Of a stretch of 49,682 nucleotides of DNA, positions 25,196 to 34,618 are shown piece by piece. Source of the DNA: Planctomycetota bacterium (GTDB lineage: Bacteria; Planctomycetota; Phycisphaerae; UBA1845). The position numbers and the translations under genes were made by a program. Each line of letters opens with the position of its first letter. Position 1 is the first letter of the stretch. The stretch lies in assembly GCA_016208685.1 (NCBI GenBank), contig JACQXM010000038.1, positions 1 through 49,682 of the forward strand. Direction: 5' to 3'. The notes under the pieces were generated by a model. It saw nothing but the letters and a program-made list of their open reading frames with translations, was not told the origin of the DNA and did no database searches.

Positions 25196-28161
25196 ACCGG
25201 GCAGGGCTCATCCGTGCAGCGGAGCCCGCCGTGGTAAACGCCTTGGTTTTGCTGGCAGGTCGTGAGACTCACGCCGCCGCCGGCATTGTCGTCGCAGGCC
25301 CCGGGCCCGGTGCAGCAGGCGCCGAGTCCGCAGGTTCCCGTCGGCGCTGGGAAGCAGTCCGGCGAGGGGGTGGGATCCAGGTCGCCGAGCCAGACACCTT
25401 CGCGGCAGGTGCCGGGGGCTGCGCAATCGGCGGTCGTAATACACGGCGTTCCGTCGTCAGCGCCGCCGCGGCACAGCCGATCCTCGCAGTCAAACCGGTT
25501 CGCGAAAGGCACGCAGGTCTGCGTGTCGATCAGGCAGCAGGCGGCCTCGGGGCAAGGCGTGACCGTGAAGTGAAGCTGGTACGGTCCGCGATTATCCTCG
25601 CAGGGCACACCCGGTTCGCAATCGTCGTTGGTGTCGCAGTCGGTCACCGTGTTGGCGCAGACCTTGCCGGCGAAGATCTGGAACCAGTAGGTGCCGGCGC
25701 GGACGGTCCAGGTTCCGGACCAGTTCTCGTCGGCGCAGATCACCGCGGCCTCATTGGGACCGTCAGCGTCCGAGGGTCCGTACCCGCTGCGGCGGGTGTC
25801 GGGGAAGATGCTGTTGGTGTCCGCGTCACACGGGCAACTGTCGAACACGATAATCCAGGTCGGGCTTACCACCGGCGCGTTGCAACAGAGGTCGACGGTG
25901 AGCTCCGCACACTTATCGACATGGATAGCTTCGTACCAACCCGGATCGTTCGCACCCTGGGCACAGGTGTCGCCTTCGAGCACGTCGAACGACGCGCTCG
26001 TCGAATCGCCGGACATGGTCCGCAGAATCACCGGTGGATCCTGGGGGTCGGGCGGCGGCACGGTGACATTGAGCACCGTCGGGCCGCCACACAGCTGGCA
26101 CGTCCCGCCCGTACCGCAGTTCTGACCCACCTGTGTGCAGGTACCCGTTCCGCTGCCGTCGCTGCACAGCAGCGTGTCTTTGCAGCAGTCGCCGCCCGTA
26201 GCCACCGGCTGGTCGCAGCAGTTCGGCGTGCAGCTTGTACCGAACCCCTGGAAGACGTTCGGGTTGGTGCACTGGGATTCGTCGCGCTCCTCGCAGGTTC
26301 CGTTGGCCAGGCAGCAGGCGCCGATGTCGCACGGACCGGCGGAGCACAGCAGCCCCGGCGGGTCGTTGAGCAGGCGCTGGCCCTGCCAGTTCACGCTGGT
26401 GCATGATCCCTGGGCAACGCCGCCGCAATCACGGAAATCCTTGCAGAGCTGCCCATCGAACGGGCCGCCCGCGCAGGTGCGGCATTCCCATTCGTGATTG
26501 TCCACGCAGTTCTGGGGGTTCTGCGGGTCGCAACAGGCGCCGAGCGGGTCGGGCACCTTCTCGCCCACCAGCTCAAAGGCAAGGACGTTGCGGCCCGTGC
26601 CCAGGTAGTTGGTGTTTTTGTTGCCGTCGATCCACATGCGGTCGGGATCGTTCGACCCTACGTCCGTGCCGTTGTCGGCGGCCAGCCAGAAGCCCTCGGA
26701 ATGCTCGTCCTGGGTGTCCGGGTCGGCGTTGTCGCGATCGCTACGGATCACCACGTGCCCGCTCGGGGGGATGATGAGCGGCGGATCACGCGGAACCTGG
26801 TCTTCCTGCGCATCGCATTCCGGCGCGCAGTCGACCTCGATGTTGTAGTAGAAGTTGCCCCCGTTGGTGAAACGGATGGAAAACGAGCCGACGAGCAGCG
26901 GAGTAGCGCTGTTGTCGTAGAACTCGAACACCAGCGTTTCCTTGGGGCTGCGAACACCGCCGCGGAAGCGGAACTCACGCAGACGCATGTAGGAGCCGTT
27001 GGTGATGGTGTAGTCGTCACCGACGCTAAGCAGCCCGTGGCAGGCGTTGACGTTGTCGTCGCAGGTCTGCGGCGTACAGCTGTTGCCGGCGCCGCAATCG
27101 GCATCCGCCGTGCAGGTCAGGTTGGGGTCATTGTTGCAGCGCTTGGCACAGTCCAGCCCGGCATCCTCACAGGGCTTGGCGTCGATGCTGCACGCCTTGG
27201 GCGCACGCGTGACCGGGCCGACGGGGTTACGGTTCACGCACGTGCCGGTTCCGCCGCAAGAACTGCCGATGGGCGTGCAGATGGTGCCGCCCACGGAGCA
27301 GACACCCAGTTCCGGCGGGACCTGGGCATCGCGGGGAGCGATGCCACTGCCGTACTTGGGACAAACGCAGTGGTCGAGGTCGGCCTCGGAATCCTGGACC
27401 CGCAGCCACAACCCAGGGGCCGCGTCGCAGTTGGCCTTGGTCACGTGCGAGCACGTGCCATCTGCCAGACAGCAGCGCCCGATGTCCGGATTGAGAGCGC
27501 ACGTCTGAGTGGGGCTGTCACAGGTACCATCCGGCGTGCAGCCGTTAATGACGCCGGGGCAGTCGGCATGGGTCACGCAGTCTTCGCCGTTCCGTGAACC
27601 CCCGACGCAGTGGTGCGAGCAGGGGGACAAGGGGTTGGCCACGCACCCGCCCACGCCGTCGCAACGGTCGTTCGTGCACCAATTGGCGTCCAAGTCGCAC
27701 CGGGCGCCGAAGAGGGCGTCGACTTCCTCGCACGTTCCGGTGTTGGAGTTACAGCGGGCGAGCTTGCACGGGCCGCTGGGCGGACCGCAATCGTCGTCGC
27801 AATCACAGGTCCCGCCAGCCAGCACGCCCGTCGACGTCAGCGTCGACGGCGCCGGGCCGATCGGGACGGCAGAAACGATCCGCGCGGTGCGGATGGCGCG
27901 GTCACCGGTGACCGGCGCTGATACCTCGCGCTTCGGTCCCGCGATGGTGGTTTGCCCCTCTTTATGGGCGCGCGGCGCGCGCGGCCCGGGGGCCTGTGCC
28001 GCTGTGTCCGCGGGAACAGCGCCAGCGCGAACCCCGGGAAGCGAGGCAGCGCCTCCCGAATCGCCGGCCGGGGCGCCTGAGATCCCCAGGCCCAAACCCA
28101 CTACGCCGACCGTCAAAACGACGGTCCATGGTCCCCAATGTCGCCATGACTTCGTCAACAT
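25018..28161 (-). CDS. Large Cys-rich secreted protein, N-terminal part
   Basis: This part has about 1,047 codons. The signal peptide (WTVVLTVGVVGLGLGISGAP) follows the ATG at 28161, which has GGAGG 9 bases upstream. A long array of Cys-rich repeats follows, many of the form CCLADGTCxxxxxxxC...G (GRCCLADGTCSHVTKANCDA, GACCLANGTCEERDESQC, AACCLIDTQTCVPFANRFDC, GACCTGPGACDDN), alternating with beta-rich segments (FRFRGGVRSPKETLVFEFYD, SFSIRFTNGGNFYYNIEVD). The coding sense is convincing down to CPVCPFED (25180-25188). After that this frame turns Arg/Ser/Pro-rich and the native sequence resumes in another frame by 25150. The whole locus would encode about 1,600-1,700 residues. The break may be a real mutation, recoding or an assembly error. 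A surface or extracellular structural role is inferred. Confidence 0.7.
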   Translation of the reverse strand: MLTKSWRHWGPWTVVLTVGVVGLGLGISGAPAGDSGGAASLPGVRAGAVPADTAAQAPGPRAPRAHKEGQTTIAGPKREVSAPVTGDRAIRTARIVSAVPIGPAPSTLTSTGVLAGGTCDCDDDCGPPSGPCKLARCNSNTGTCEEVDALFGARCDLDANWCTNDRCDGVGGCVANPLSPCSHHCVGGSRNGEDCVTHADCPGVINGCTPDGTCDSPTQTCALNPDIGRCCLADGTCSHVTKANCDAAPGLWLRVQDSEADLDHCVCPKYGSGIAPRDAQVPPELGVCSVGGTICTPIGSSCGGTGTCVNRNPVGPVTRAPKACSIDAKPCEDAGLDCAKRCNNDPNLTCTADADCGAGNSCTPQTCDDNVNACHGLLSVGDDYTITNGSYMRLREFRFRGGVRSPKETLVFEFYDNSATPLLVGSFSIRFTNGGNFYYNIEVDCAPECDAQEDQVPRDPPLIIPPSGHVVIRSDRDNADPDTQDEHSEGFWLAADNGTDVGSNDPDRMWIDGNKNTNYLGTGRNVLAFELVGEKVPDPLGACCDPQNPQNCVDNHEWECRTCAGGPFDGQLCKDFRDCGGVAQGSCTSVNWQGQRLLNDPPGLLCSAGPCDIGACCLANGTCEERDESQCTNPNVFQGFGTSCTPNCCDQPVATGGDCCKDTLLCSDGSGTGTCTQVGQNCGTGGTCQLCGGPTVLNVTVPPPDPQDPPVILRTMSGDSTSASFDVLEGDTCAQGANDPGWYEAIHVDKCAELTVDLCCNAPVVSPTWIIVFDSCPCDADTNSIFPDTRRSGYGPSDADGPNEAAVICADENWSGTWTVRAGTYWFQIFAGKVCANTVTDCDTNDDCEPGVPCEDNRGPYQLHFTVTPCPEAACCLIDTQTCVPFANRFDCEDRLCRGGADDGTPCITTADCAAPGTCREGVWLGDLDPTPSPDCFPAPTGTCGLGACCTGPGACDDNAGGGVSLTTCQQNQGVYHGGLRCTDEPCPVCPFEDGPATAGSTGVWPTISRLRTPPSPASAGSSASTRRRTRRGFRVAPTILRTITSS

Positions 28162-28726
28162 GTTCCACACCTCCGAAACGCAGAAACTTGATTAACGCTC
28201 GCCCAAGCGCCCGTAACGAGAACATGGACGCCGGCGCGGACCCGCCGAAGCGCACGCCCCCACCGCCGCCCACGCAGCGCCGTACCGGCGGGGATTAAGT
28301 AACCCGCAACGGTCAAGCGCAGCAGCGCGCTTACTTAGAACGGCCGTCCGGCGAAACGAAGTACGCAGCGTCATGTGCCGCGCAGTTCTTTCCGCCGCGC
28401 AACCGCATTACCTGGTTATGAAGCTCCCTCCACTGGAGACGGGGGCATCCACGGGGATTCCCGACCAGGCCCAGGACGAGGTTGGAACGTCCTTTGACGC
28501 AGGCCCGAATCGGGACGCTGGGAGCGACCACCCGGGTCCAGTAACTATCTTGTACAGGACTTTACTCGAACCGACAACTAAAGGCAAGAGTTTTCGCCCG
28601 GAATCTGCAAGTCCGCCGCGGGCCGCCGCCCGCTCCCGGGGCCTTGTCCGACCCTGCTCGCGCTTCCCACCGGGGGTCGGGCCGAGCCGGCAGCCCGACG
28701 CTCCCCAGAACCCGGGCGACCGGCGG
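28162..28726. other. Intergenic region, no gene supported
   Basis: I see no gene, repeat or RNA. The stretch near 28540-28600 is locally less GC-rich (TTGTACAGGACTTTACTCG) and may contain promoter elements for the Cys-rich protein gene or for an unrecognised transcript, but I cannot assign boxes with confidence. Confidence 0.4.
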
Positions 28727-30031
28727 TTACACCAGCCGCTGGCGCGTCGCCTCGGCCACGCGGTTCAGGGCCTCGACGTAGGCAGCCAGGCGCAGGGGGA
28801 TGCGCTCGCCAGTGCTGCGTTCGAAAACCGCACCCCAGGCGCGCTTCATTCGCGCCTCCAGCTCTGTGTTAACGCGCTCCAGGGACCAATGAAACTGCTG
28901 GAGGTTCTGTACCCACTCGAAATACGAGACGGTTACGCCGCCGCCGTTTACCAGGATGTCGGGCACCACATGCACTCCGCGGGCACGAAGGGCGTCGTCA
29001 GCAGCCGGCGTAACCGGCGAATTAGCGGCCTCTATAATCATCCTCGCCTGGACATCGGCGGCGTTGTCTTCGGTTATTGCCCCTCCCAGCGCCGCGGGGA
29101 TGAGTACGTCGACATCCAGAGCCAGAAGGTCGTCATTGCTGATCTCCCGGCTGCCGTCAAAGCCCGCCAGGCTTCCGCTCGCGCGGTAATGGTCCCAGAG
29201 ACGCTCCGGGTCGAGCCCGCGCTCGCAGGCGATCCCGCCCGCCACGTCGGAAATCGCGATCACCTTGGCCCCGGTTCGGGCGACCAGCCGGGCGGTCCAC
29301 GAGCCCACGTTCCCGAAGCCCTGAATGGCGACTCGGGCGCGGCGCAGGTCGACTCCGTACGCCGTGCAGGCTTCCTGCGTGATAATGGTGGCTCCGCGGC
29401 CGGTAGCCGCTTCCCGGCCCAGCGATCCGCCCAGATTGACCGGCTTGCCCGTGACGATGGCGGGCGAGTACCCGTTTTTCTTGCCGAATTCGTCCATGAT
29501 CCAGGCCATCACCTGGGAATTGGTCCCCACGTCCGGCGCCGGGATGTCCCGGTAGACCCCCAAGGCCATGTCGATCTTCTGCGTGAAGCCGCGGGTCAGC
29601 GCCTGTAGCTCGTTGCGACTCATGTGCGTGGGGTCGCACGTCACTCCCCCTTTGGCGCCGCCGAAAGGCACGTCGACGAGGGCGGTTTTCCACGTCATCA
29701 ATGCGGCCAGCGAGCGAATTTCACCCAGGTCGACCTCGTAGTGGTATCTGATGCCGCCCTTGTAGGGGCCGCGAACCGCGTTGTGCTGTACGCGGAACCC
29801 ATGGAACAACTCGAGGTGGCCGTCGTCCATGCGCACGGGAATCTGAACGATGAGCTCTCGGTAGGGGGACCGCAACAGGAGCTGGATCTCGCGCTCCAGT
29901 TTCATGTGGTCGGCGGCGATCTGGAACCACTCGTCCGTGATGCGGTTGAAGTCCAGGTGGGCACAGGTGCGCTGGGCGCGGGCGGTTGGCGCGGGGCTTC
30001 GCGGCGCGGAGGGCATGACGACGGTGCTCAT
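28727..30031 (-). CDS. gdhA: Glu/Leu/Phe/Val dehydrogenase (glutamate dehydrogenase)
   Basis: A 434-residue hexameric-type glutamate dehydrogenase that interconverts glutamate and 2-oxoglutarate plus ammonium with NAD(P). Substrate-site motifs are GPYKGGIRYH (substrate Lys), ALMTWKTALVDVPFGGAKGG (catalytic Lys in GGAKGG) and GTNSQVMAWIMDEF. The Rossmann half shows VAIQGFGNVGSWTARL. The later segments AANSPVTPAADDAL and DILVNGGGVTVSYFEWVQN are standard. Length and order are fully normal. Cofactor preference is not decidable by eye. The ATG at 30031 begins an Ala/Pro-rich 20-residue leader before the conserved domain. It lies 263 bp downstream of a GNAT gene on the same strand and is likely transcribed on its own. 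Confidence 0.94.
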   Translation of the reverse strand: MSTVVMPSAPRSPAPTARAQRTCAHLDFNRITDEWFQIAADHMKLEREIQLLLRSPYRELIVQIPVRMDDGHLELFHGFRVQHNAVRGPYKGGIRYHYEVDLGEIRSLAALMTWKTALVDVPFGGAKGGVTCDPTHMSRNELQALTRGFTQKIDMALGVYRDIPAPDVGTNSQVMAWIMDEFGKKNGYSPAIVTGKPVNLGGSLGREAATGRGATIITQEACTAYGVDLRRARVAIQGFGNVGSWTARLVARTGAKVIAISDVAGGIACERGLDPERLWDHYRASGSLAGFDGSREISNDDLLALDVDVLIPAALGGAITEDNAADVQARMIIEAANSPVTPAADDALRARGVHVVPDILVNGGGVTVSYFEWVQNLQQFHWSLERVNTELEARMKRAWGAVFERSTGERIPLRLAAYVEALNRVAEATRQRLV

Positions 30032-30294
30032 CGCTGGCTCCCTTTTGATCGGACGTTCCCGGTTGTTGCCGACGGCGCCGGCGGATGCTTCATCGACCCC
30101 CGCGATCGGTCGGTTTAGCGCGCCCGCGCCGCGCGGGGCGGATGGTTCGTGCCTTAGGGGACGTATAGGTCACAGGGTGCGTGTGATAATGAACCGCGGA
30201 CGACGGCCCGAGTATTGTGCGACCGTTCGCACGGACAGCGTATGTGCCCCATGAACGTGTTCCGGGCGTTCGCGCCGCCGGCCCGGAGGCCCGG

Positions 30295-30894
30295 CTACTC
30301 CCTCCGAAGGGCCTCGCCGGCGCTAAGGGCCGCGAGGAACTCGCCCTGCTGCCAAAGTTGCGGCAGCGGACGAACTTCCGGCGGGTCAGCCATCGCGGGC
30401 TGGAGTGCGCGCTGCCACCACCCAACGTCACGCCACGCCCCGAACTTGAAGCCGACGTTGCGGAACACCCCCACGGGCTCGAACCCCAGCCGCTCGTGCA
30501 GTGCCACGCTGGCGGCGTTGGGTAGCGTGATGCCCGCCACGAGCGTGCGATAGCCCTGCACGCGAAGGCACTCGAAGAGCGAGGTGTAGAGCGCCCGACC
30601 TACGCCCTTTCGGAATTGATCCTCCCGGACGTACACCGATACCTCCGTGGACCAGCGGTATGCCGCCCGGGTGCGAAACGCCGAGGCGTAGGCATAGCCC
30701 AGCACGCCGTTCCCGGCGGCGCAAACGAGCCAGGGTCGGTCCGACAGGCAGTGGGTGATTCTCTGTTGCATGTCCGCCAAGGAAGGTGCGTCCAGCTCGA
30801 AGGAAGTGGCGGTGGTTTCCACGATGGGCGCGTAGATCCGCAGGATGCCGACCGCATCCGCGGGCTCCGCCAGCCTGATGGTGCGTCGCAACAT
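30295..30894 (-). CDS. GNAT N-acetyltransferase (phosphinothricin-acetyltransferase-like)
   Basis: This protein has about 199 residues. The fold landmarks match the Pat/Bar/MddA subgroup: IRLAEPADAVGILRIYAPIV, then ETTATSFELDAPS, VLGYAYASAFRTRAAYRWST, EVSVYVREDQFRKGVGRALY (acetyl-CoA binding R/KxGxG/A) and NAASVALHERLGFEPVG, then FRNVGFKFGAWRDVGWWQR. Members acetylate phosphinothricin, methionine sulfone or other amino-acid-like compounds; the natural substrate here is unknown. I chose the ATG at 30894 to match the family start; frames extend to 30984 without resembling the family. It lies 38 bp after the glmS stop, so it is probably the last gene of the rph-glmS transcript. Confidence 0.85.
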   Translation of the reverse strand: MLRRTIRLAEPADAVGILRIYAPIVETTATSFELDAPSLADMQQRITHCLSDRPWLVCAAGNGVLGYAYASAFRTRAAYRWSTEVSVYVREDQFRKGVGRALYTSLFECLRVQGYRTLVAGITLPNAASVALHERLGFEPVGVFRNVGFKFGAWRDVGWWQRALQPAMADPPEVRPLPQLWQQGEFLAALSAGEALRRE

Positions 30895-30932
30895 GCGGGG
30901 GACCAACACGCGGACGAGGACCGGCCGCCGTG

Positions 30933-32756
30933 CTACTCCACGGTGACGCTCTTGGCGAGGTTCCGCGGCTTGTCCACGTTGCACCCGCGGAGCACCGCGG
31001 CATGGTACGCGATAAGTTGGAGCGGAATCACGGTGAGCAGGGGCTGGAGCGGTTCGAGCGTATCGGGCACGTAGAGCACATGGTCGGACAGGCGCCGTAT
31101 CTCCTTGTCGCCTTCAGTGGCCACGGCGATCACGCTGCCGCCGCGCCCGCGCACCTGGGAGATGTTGTTCAGGATCTTCTCGTATTGGACCCCGGCGGTG
31201 GCGATGCACACCACGGGCATGCCCTCGGTGATCAGGGCGATCGGGCCGTGCTTCATCTCCGCGGCGGGCAGGCCCTCGGCGTGGATGTAGGCTATTTCCT
31301 TGATCTTGAGCGCTCCCTCGAGCGCCACCGGGTAGTTGAAACCCCGCCCCAGGTACAGCCAGTTGTTGTGTTCGCCGAAGCGCTCCGCGATCGCCCGGGC
31401 TTCGTCGGCACGCTGAAGAATCTCGCGCATCTGTCGGGGAATCTGCGACAGGGCGGTGATGAACTGCATGGCGGACGCGGCGGACATGTGCTTGCGCCGG
31501 CCGAGGTAACAGGCCAGCAGCGACAACACCGCCACCTGCCCCGAGAACGCCTTGGTGCTGGCCACGCCGATCTCCGGGCCCACGTGCAGGTACACGCCGG
31601 CGTCCGTCTCACGCGGGATCGTCGACCCCACCACGTTCACCACTCCCAGGGTCAGCGCCCCGCGCTGCTTGCCCTCGCGGAGCGCGGCCAGGGTGTCCAT
31701 GGTCTCGCCGCTCTGCGAGACGGCGATCAACACCGTGCCGTCGTCAATCACCGGGTTACGGTAGCGGAACTCGCTGGCGTACTCGGTTTCCGTGGGAATG
31801 CGGGCCATTTCTTCAAAGAGGTACTCGCCGACCAGCGAGGCGTGCCACGCCGTGCCACAGGCGGTGAGGATGATCCGCCTAGCGCGGGTAAGCTCCCTGG
31901 CGCAATCCACCAGGCCGCCGAGGTGCACCGTGCCCTCCGCCAGGTCGATGCGCCCGCGAAGGCAGTTTTCCAGGGCCTCGGGCTGTTCGTTGATTTCCTT
32001 GAGCATGAAGTGCTCGTAGCCGCCGAGCTCGATCTGCTCCAGCGTCCACTCGATTTCTTCCACGGCCTTGGTGACCGGAATGGCGTCCAGCGTGGTCAGG
32101 CGCAATTGCTCCGGTGTGATGCGCGCGATCTCCCCGTCGTCGAGGTACACGACCTGCGTGGTGTGGGCGAGAATGGCCGCGGCGTCGGAGGCGAGCAGGT
32201 GTTCGCCCTGGCCCACGCCGACGATCAACGGGCTGCCCTTGCGTGCCGCGATGATTACATCCGGTTCGAAGGTACACATGACGGCGATGCCGTACGTGCC
32301 GCTGACCTCGTGCAGTGCCTGGCGCACGGCGCGCTCCAGGTTTCCGTCATAAAGCTGGCCGATGAGCTGCGCCAGCACTTCGGTATCGGTCTCGCTCTTA
32401 AAGATCACGCCCTTTTGTTCCAGGTATTTCCGTAGCGCCCGGTCGTTCTCGATGATGCCGTTGTGAACGACGGCGAAGCGCCCGGATGCGTCAAGCTGCG
32501 GATGGGCGTTGGCCTCCGTGGGAGCGCCGTGGGTGGCCCAGCGGGTGTGGCCCAGGCCGCGCGTCTGCGGCGCCGTGAAGTCCAGTTGCTGCTCAAGCAC
32601 GTACAGCCGGCCGGCGGACTTGGCGACCCATAGGCCTTCCTGGTCCACCAGCGCCACGCCCGCGGAATCGTAGCCACGATATTCGAGCCGCCGCAGACCC
32701 TCGACCAGGATCGGCAGCGCCGGTCGACGTCCGACATACCCCACGATTCCACACAT
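30933..32756 (-). CDS. glmS: Glutamine--fructose-6-phosphate aminotransferase (isomerizing)
   Basis: A 607-residue GlmS, the first enzyme of the UDP-GlcNAc pathway: fructose-6-phosphate plus glutamine gives glucosamine-6-phosphate plus glutamate. The N-terminal nucleophile MCGIVGYVG begins the glutaminase domain, with LGHTRWATHGAPTEANAHP and HNGIIEND. The two SIS isomerase domains show TACGTAWHASLVGEYL, VSQSGETMDTLAALREG, GVASTKAFSGQVAVL, LGRGFNYPVALEGALKIKE and HAEGLPAAEMKHGPIAL. The C-terminus VDKPRNLAKSVTVE is the canonical active-site end. Length is exactly typical. The Cys must follow the initiator Met, which fixes the start at 32756. There is no sign of a glmS ribozyme in the 141 bp before it, although I could not fold the region. 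Confidence 0.96.
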   Translation of the reverse strand: MCGIVGYVGRRPALPILVEGLRRLEYRGYDSAGVALVDQEGLWVAKSAGRLYVLEQQLDFTAPQTRGLGHTRWATHGAPTEANAHPQLDASGRFAVVHNGIIENDRALRKYLEQKGVIFKSETDTEVLAQLIGQLYDGNLERAVRQALHEVSGTYGIAVMCTFEPDVIIAARKGSPLIVGVGQGEHLLASDAAAILAHTTQVVYLDDGEIARITPEQLRLTTLDAIPVTKAVEEIEWTLEQIELGGYEHFMLKEINEQPEALENCLRGRIDLAEGTVHLGGLVDCARELTRARRIILTACGTAWHASLVGEYLFEEMARIPTETEYASEFRYRNPVIDDGTVLIAVSQSGETMDTLAALREGKQRGALTLGVVNVVGSTIPRETDAGVYLHVGPEIGVASTKAFSGQVAVLSLLACYLGRRKHMSAASAMQFITALSQIPRQMREILQRADEARAIAERFGEHNNWLYLGRGFNYPVALEGALKIKEIAYIHAEGLPAAEMKHGPIALITEGMPVVCIATAGVQYEKILNNISQVRGRGGSVIAVATEGDKEIRRLSDHVLYVPDTLEPLQPLLTVIPLQLIAYHAAVLRGCNVDKPRNLAKSVTVE

Positions 32757-32897
32757 GTACCAGTTCTCCTGGCGCCGTCGGTGCCGCTGAGCCCCGCCCG
32801 GCCGGGTAGGAATGAGACCCTTCCCTGCTCCAACTTCACATTATCGGCAGCCGATGCCCGCGAGGCAAAGCGGAAAACCGGCGGCCGCAGGGCGGGG

Positions 32898-33623
32898 CTA
32901 ATGAAGCACGCGGCGCCGCAGGGCACGTTGCTGGGTTTCGAGAAGCTGCCGGATGCCGCGCGTGGCCAGCGAAACTAACGAGCGCATCTCCGCGCCGGTG
33001 AACGTCGAACTTTCCCCGGTGCCCTGGACTTCGACGAATCGGCCCGACGCCGTCATGACCACGTTCATGTCCACGTCGGCGGCCGAGTCCTCGACGTAAT
33101 CAAGGTCCAGCAACGAACGCCCACGAACGCGGCCCACGCTCACCGCTGCCACCGCCTCGCGGATGGGCGAGCGGGCGATCCAACGGTTCCTGATCGCAGC
33201 GCGCACGGCGTCGCACATTGCCACATACGCACCGGTGATGCCGGCGGTTCGCGTCCCACCGTCGGCCTGGAGCACATCGCAATCCACCAGCACCGAGTTT
33301 TCACCCAGGGCATCGAGATCAACCACGGCGCGCAGCGAGCGCCCGATGAGGCGTTGAATTTCCTGCGTGCGGCCGTCCACTTTGCTGCGATTACGCGGGC
33401 GACGCTGGCCCGTCGAGCCCGGAAGCATGTCGTATTCCGCCGTCACCCAGCCCCCGCCCTGGGCCTGCTTCCACGCCGGAACCCCGCGCTCCCAGCATGC
33501 TGTGCAGAGCACGACCGTCCTGCCGGCGCGGATGAGCACCGAACCCGGCGCGGAGTCGGTATAGCCGCGGATGATCTCGACAGGTCTTAAGTCGCCCGGG
33601 CGGCGACCGTCGGTACGTGCCAT
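32898..33623 (-). CDS. rph: Ribonuclease PH
   Basis: A 241-residue RNase PH, the phosphate-dependent 3'-to-5' exoribonuclease that trims tRNA 3' ends. Landmarks are TDSAPGSVLIRAGRTVVLCT, GWVTAEYDMLPGSTGQRRPR, RTQEIQRLIGRSLRAVVDL, VDCDVLQADGGTRTAGITGA and LDLDYVEDSAADVDMNVVMT, then EVQGTGESSTFTGAEMRSLV. All the conserved phosphate and RNA-binding stretches are present. I chose the ATG at 33623, giving MARTDGRRPGDLRPVEI as in the family; an upstream ATG at 33653 adds only 10 residues. It is divergent from the ABC transporter gene at 33671 and upstream of glmS by 141 bp. Confidence 0.95.
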   Translation of the reverse strand: MARTDGRRPGDLRPVEIIRGYTDSAPGSVLIRAGRTVVLCTACWERGVPAWKQAQGGGWVTAEYDMLPGSTGQRRPRNRSKVDGRTQEIQRLIGRSLRAVVDLDALGENSVLVDCDVLQADGGTRTAGITGAYVAMCDAVRAAIRNRWIARSPIREAVAAVSVGRVRGRSLLDLDYVEDSAADVDMNVVMTASGRFVEVQGTGESSTFTGAEMRSLVSLATRGIRQLLETQQRALRRRVLH

Positions 33624-33670
33624 CGTAGAGGCTCTCGTTCGGCCGCGGGCCACGGCGGTCGAGGCAGAGT

Positions 33671-34618
33671 ATGATGCACGCGGAAACGCGGAGCAATGCT
33701 CCCCAAGGAAAGCCAGGCGCGGTGGTCCCCATACGAGTGGAACAATTGACGAAGCGCTACGGCGCGCGGCTGGGCGTGGAGCGTGTCAGCTTCGAGGTCC
33801 GCGAGGGCAGTCTGTTCGGTTTCCTGGGTCCAAACGGGGCGGGAAAATCGACGACCATCCGCGTACTCATGGGGCTTCTCCGCCCCAGTGGCGGTCGGGC
33901 GCGGGTGTTGGGGCGGGATTGCGGCCGCGAGAGTCACCGAATCAACGAGGAACTCGGCTATTTGCCCGGCGACCTGCGGCTGTACCCGTGGCTCACGCTT
34001 CGCCAGGCCCTGCGGATGTTCGGTCGAGTCCGGCGGCGCGACCTGACTGCCGAGGGCGACCGCCTGGCGGGGGCGTTCGACCTGGAGTCCAACGTTCCGG
34101 CGCACGCCATGTCGAGGGGGATGCGGCAGAAGCTGGGGATCATACTGGCGTTGGCGCACCGCCCGCGACTGCTGATTCTCGACGAGCCGACCACCGGTCT
34201 GGATCCGCTGATGCAGCGCGCTCTGTACACGCAGCTCCGCGCCTTCGCGGCCGAGGGCGGTACCGTGTTCTTCTCCAGCCACACGCTCAGCGAGGTCGAG
34301 GCGCTCTGCGATCGCGTGGTGATTCTCCGTGACGGCAGGGTCGCGGCCGACGAGGCGCTGGAGTCGCTCCGTGCCCGCGCGCGGCGGGCGGTGACCGTGC
34401 GCTGGAACACGAGCGCTGACTGCGGCGAGCGCCCGGTGCCACGGTTCCTCCGGTTGCAGGACCGTCGCGGTCGGGACTGGCACGCGTCGCTGGTGGGCCC
34501 CACGACGGAGCTCATCGCCTGGGCGGCAGGCCAACCGATCGAGGACCTCTCCGTGGAGCCACCCGACCTGGCGGCCCTGTTCGAGGGCTATTACGTCGAG
34601 GCAGGCGCCGGCGCATGA
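33671..34618 (+). CDS. ABC transporter ATP-binding protein
   Basis: A 315-residue ABC-type nucleotide-binding subunit of an ABC-2 (drug/lipid/polysaccharide exporter-like) system. Walker A is GPNGAGKSTT (about residues 53-62). The Q-loop region contains GYLPGDLRLYPWLT, without the usual Gln (PGD in place of PQ). The signature is MSRGMRQKLG, Walker B is LLILDEPTTGLDP and the H-loop is SSHTLSE. A C-terminal 80-residue extension follows the core. The Q-loop Leu-Pro-Gly-Asp is common in this exporter subgroup. GAGG sits 6 bases before the ATG at 33671. The stop overlaps the permease start (ATGA at 34615), implying translational coupling. The transported substrate is unknown. Confidence 0.9.
   Translation: MMHAETRSNAPQGKPGAVVPIRVEQLTKRYGARLGVERVSFEVREGSLFGFLGPNGAGKSTTIRVLMGLLRPSGGRARVLGRDCGRESHRINEELGYLPGDLRLYPWLTLRQALRMFGRVRRRDLTAEGDRLAGAFDLESNVPAHAMSRGMRQKLGIILALAHRPRLLILDEPTTGLDPLMQRALYTQLRAFAAEGGTVFFSSHTLSEVEALCDRVVILRDGRVAADEALESLRARARRAVTVRWNTSADCGERPVPRFLRLQDRRGRDWHASLVGPTTELIAWAAGQPIEDLSVEPPDLAALFEGYYVEAGAGA

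Noticed and set aside
25231..27597. Two long plus-strand frames (25231-26406 and 26494-27597)
   Set aside because: They are antisense to the Cys-rich protein gene, whose minus-strand sense is supported by a signal peptide and repeated CCxxDGTC motifs.
30930..32435. 501-codon plus-strand open frame
   Set aside because: It is antisense to glmS, which is unmistakable.
32757..32897. glmS ribozyme upstream of glmS
   Set aside because: The known class occurs mainly in Firmicutes, and I cannot see its conserved core here. A covariance search would decide.
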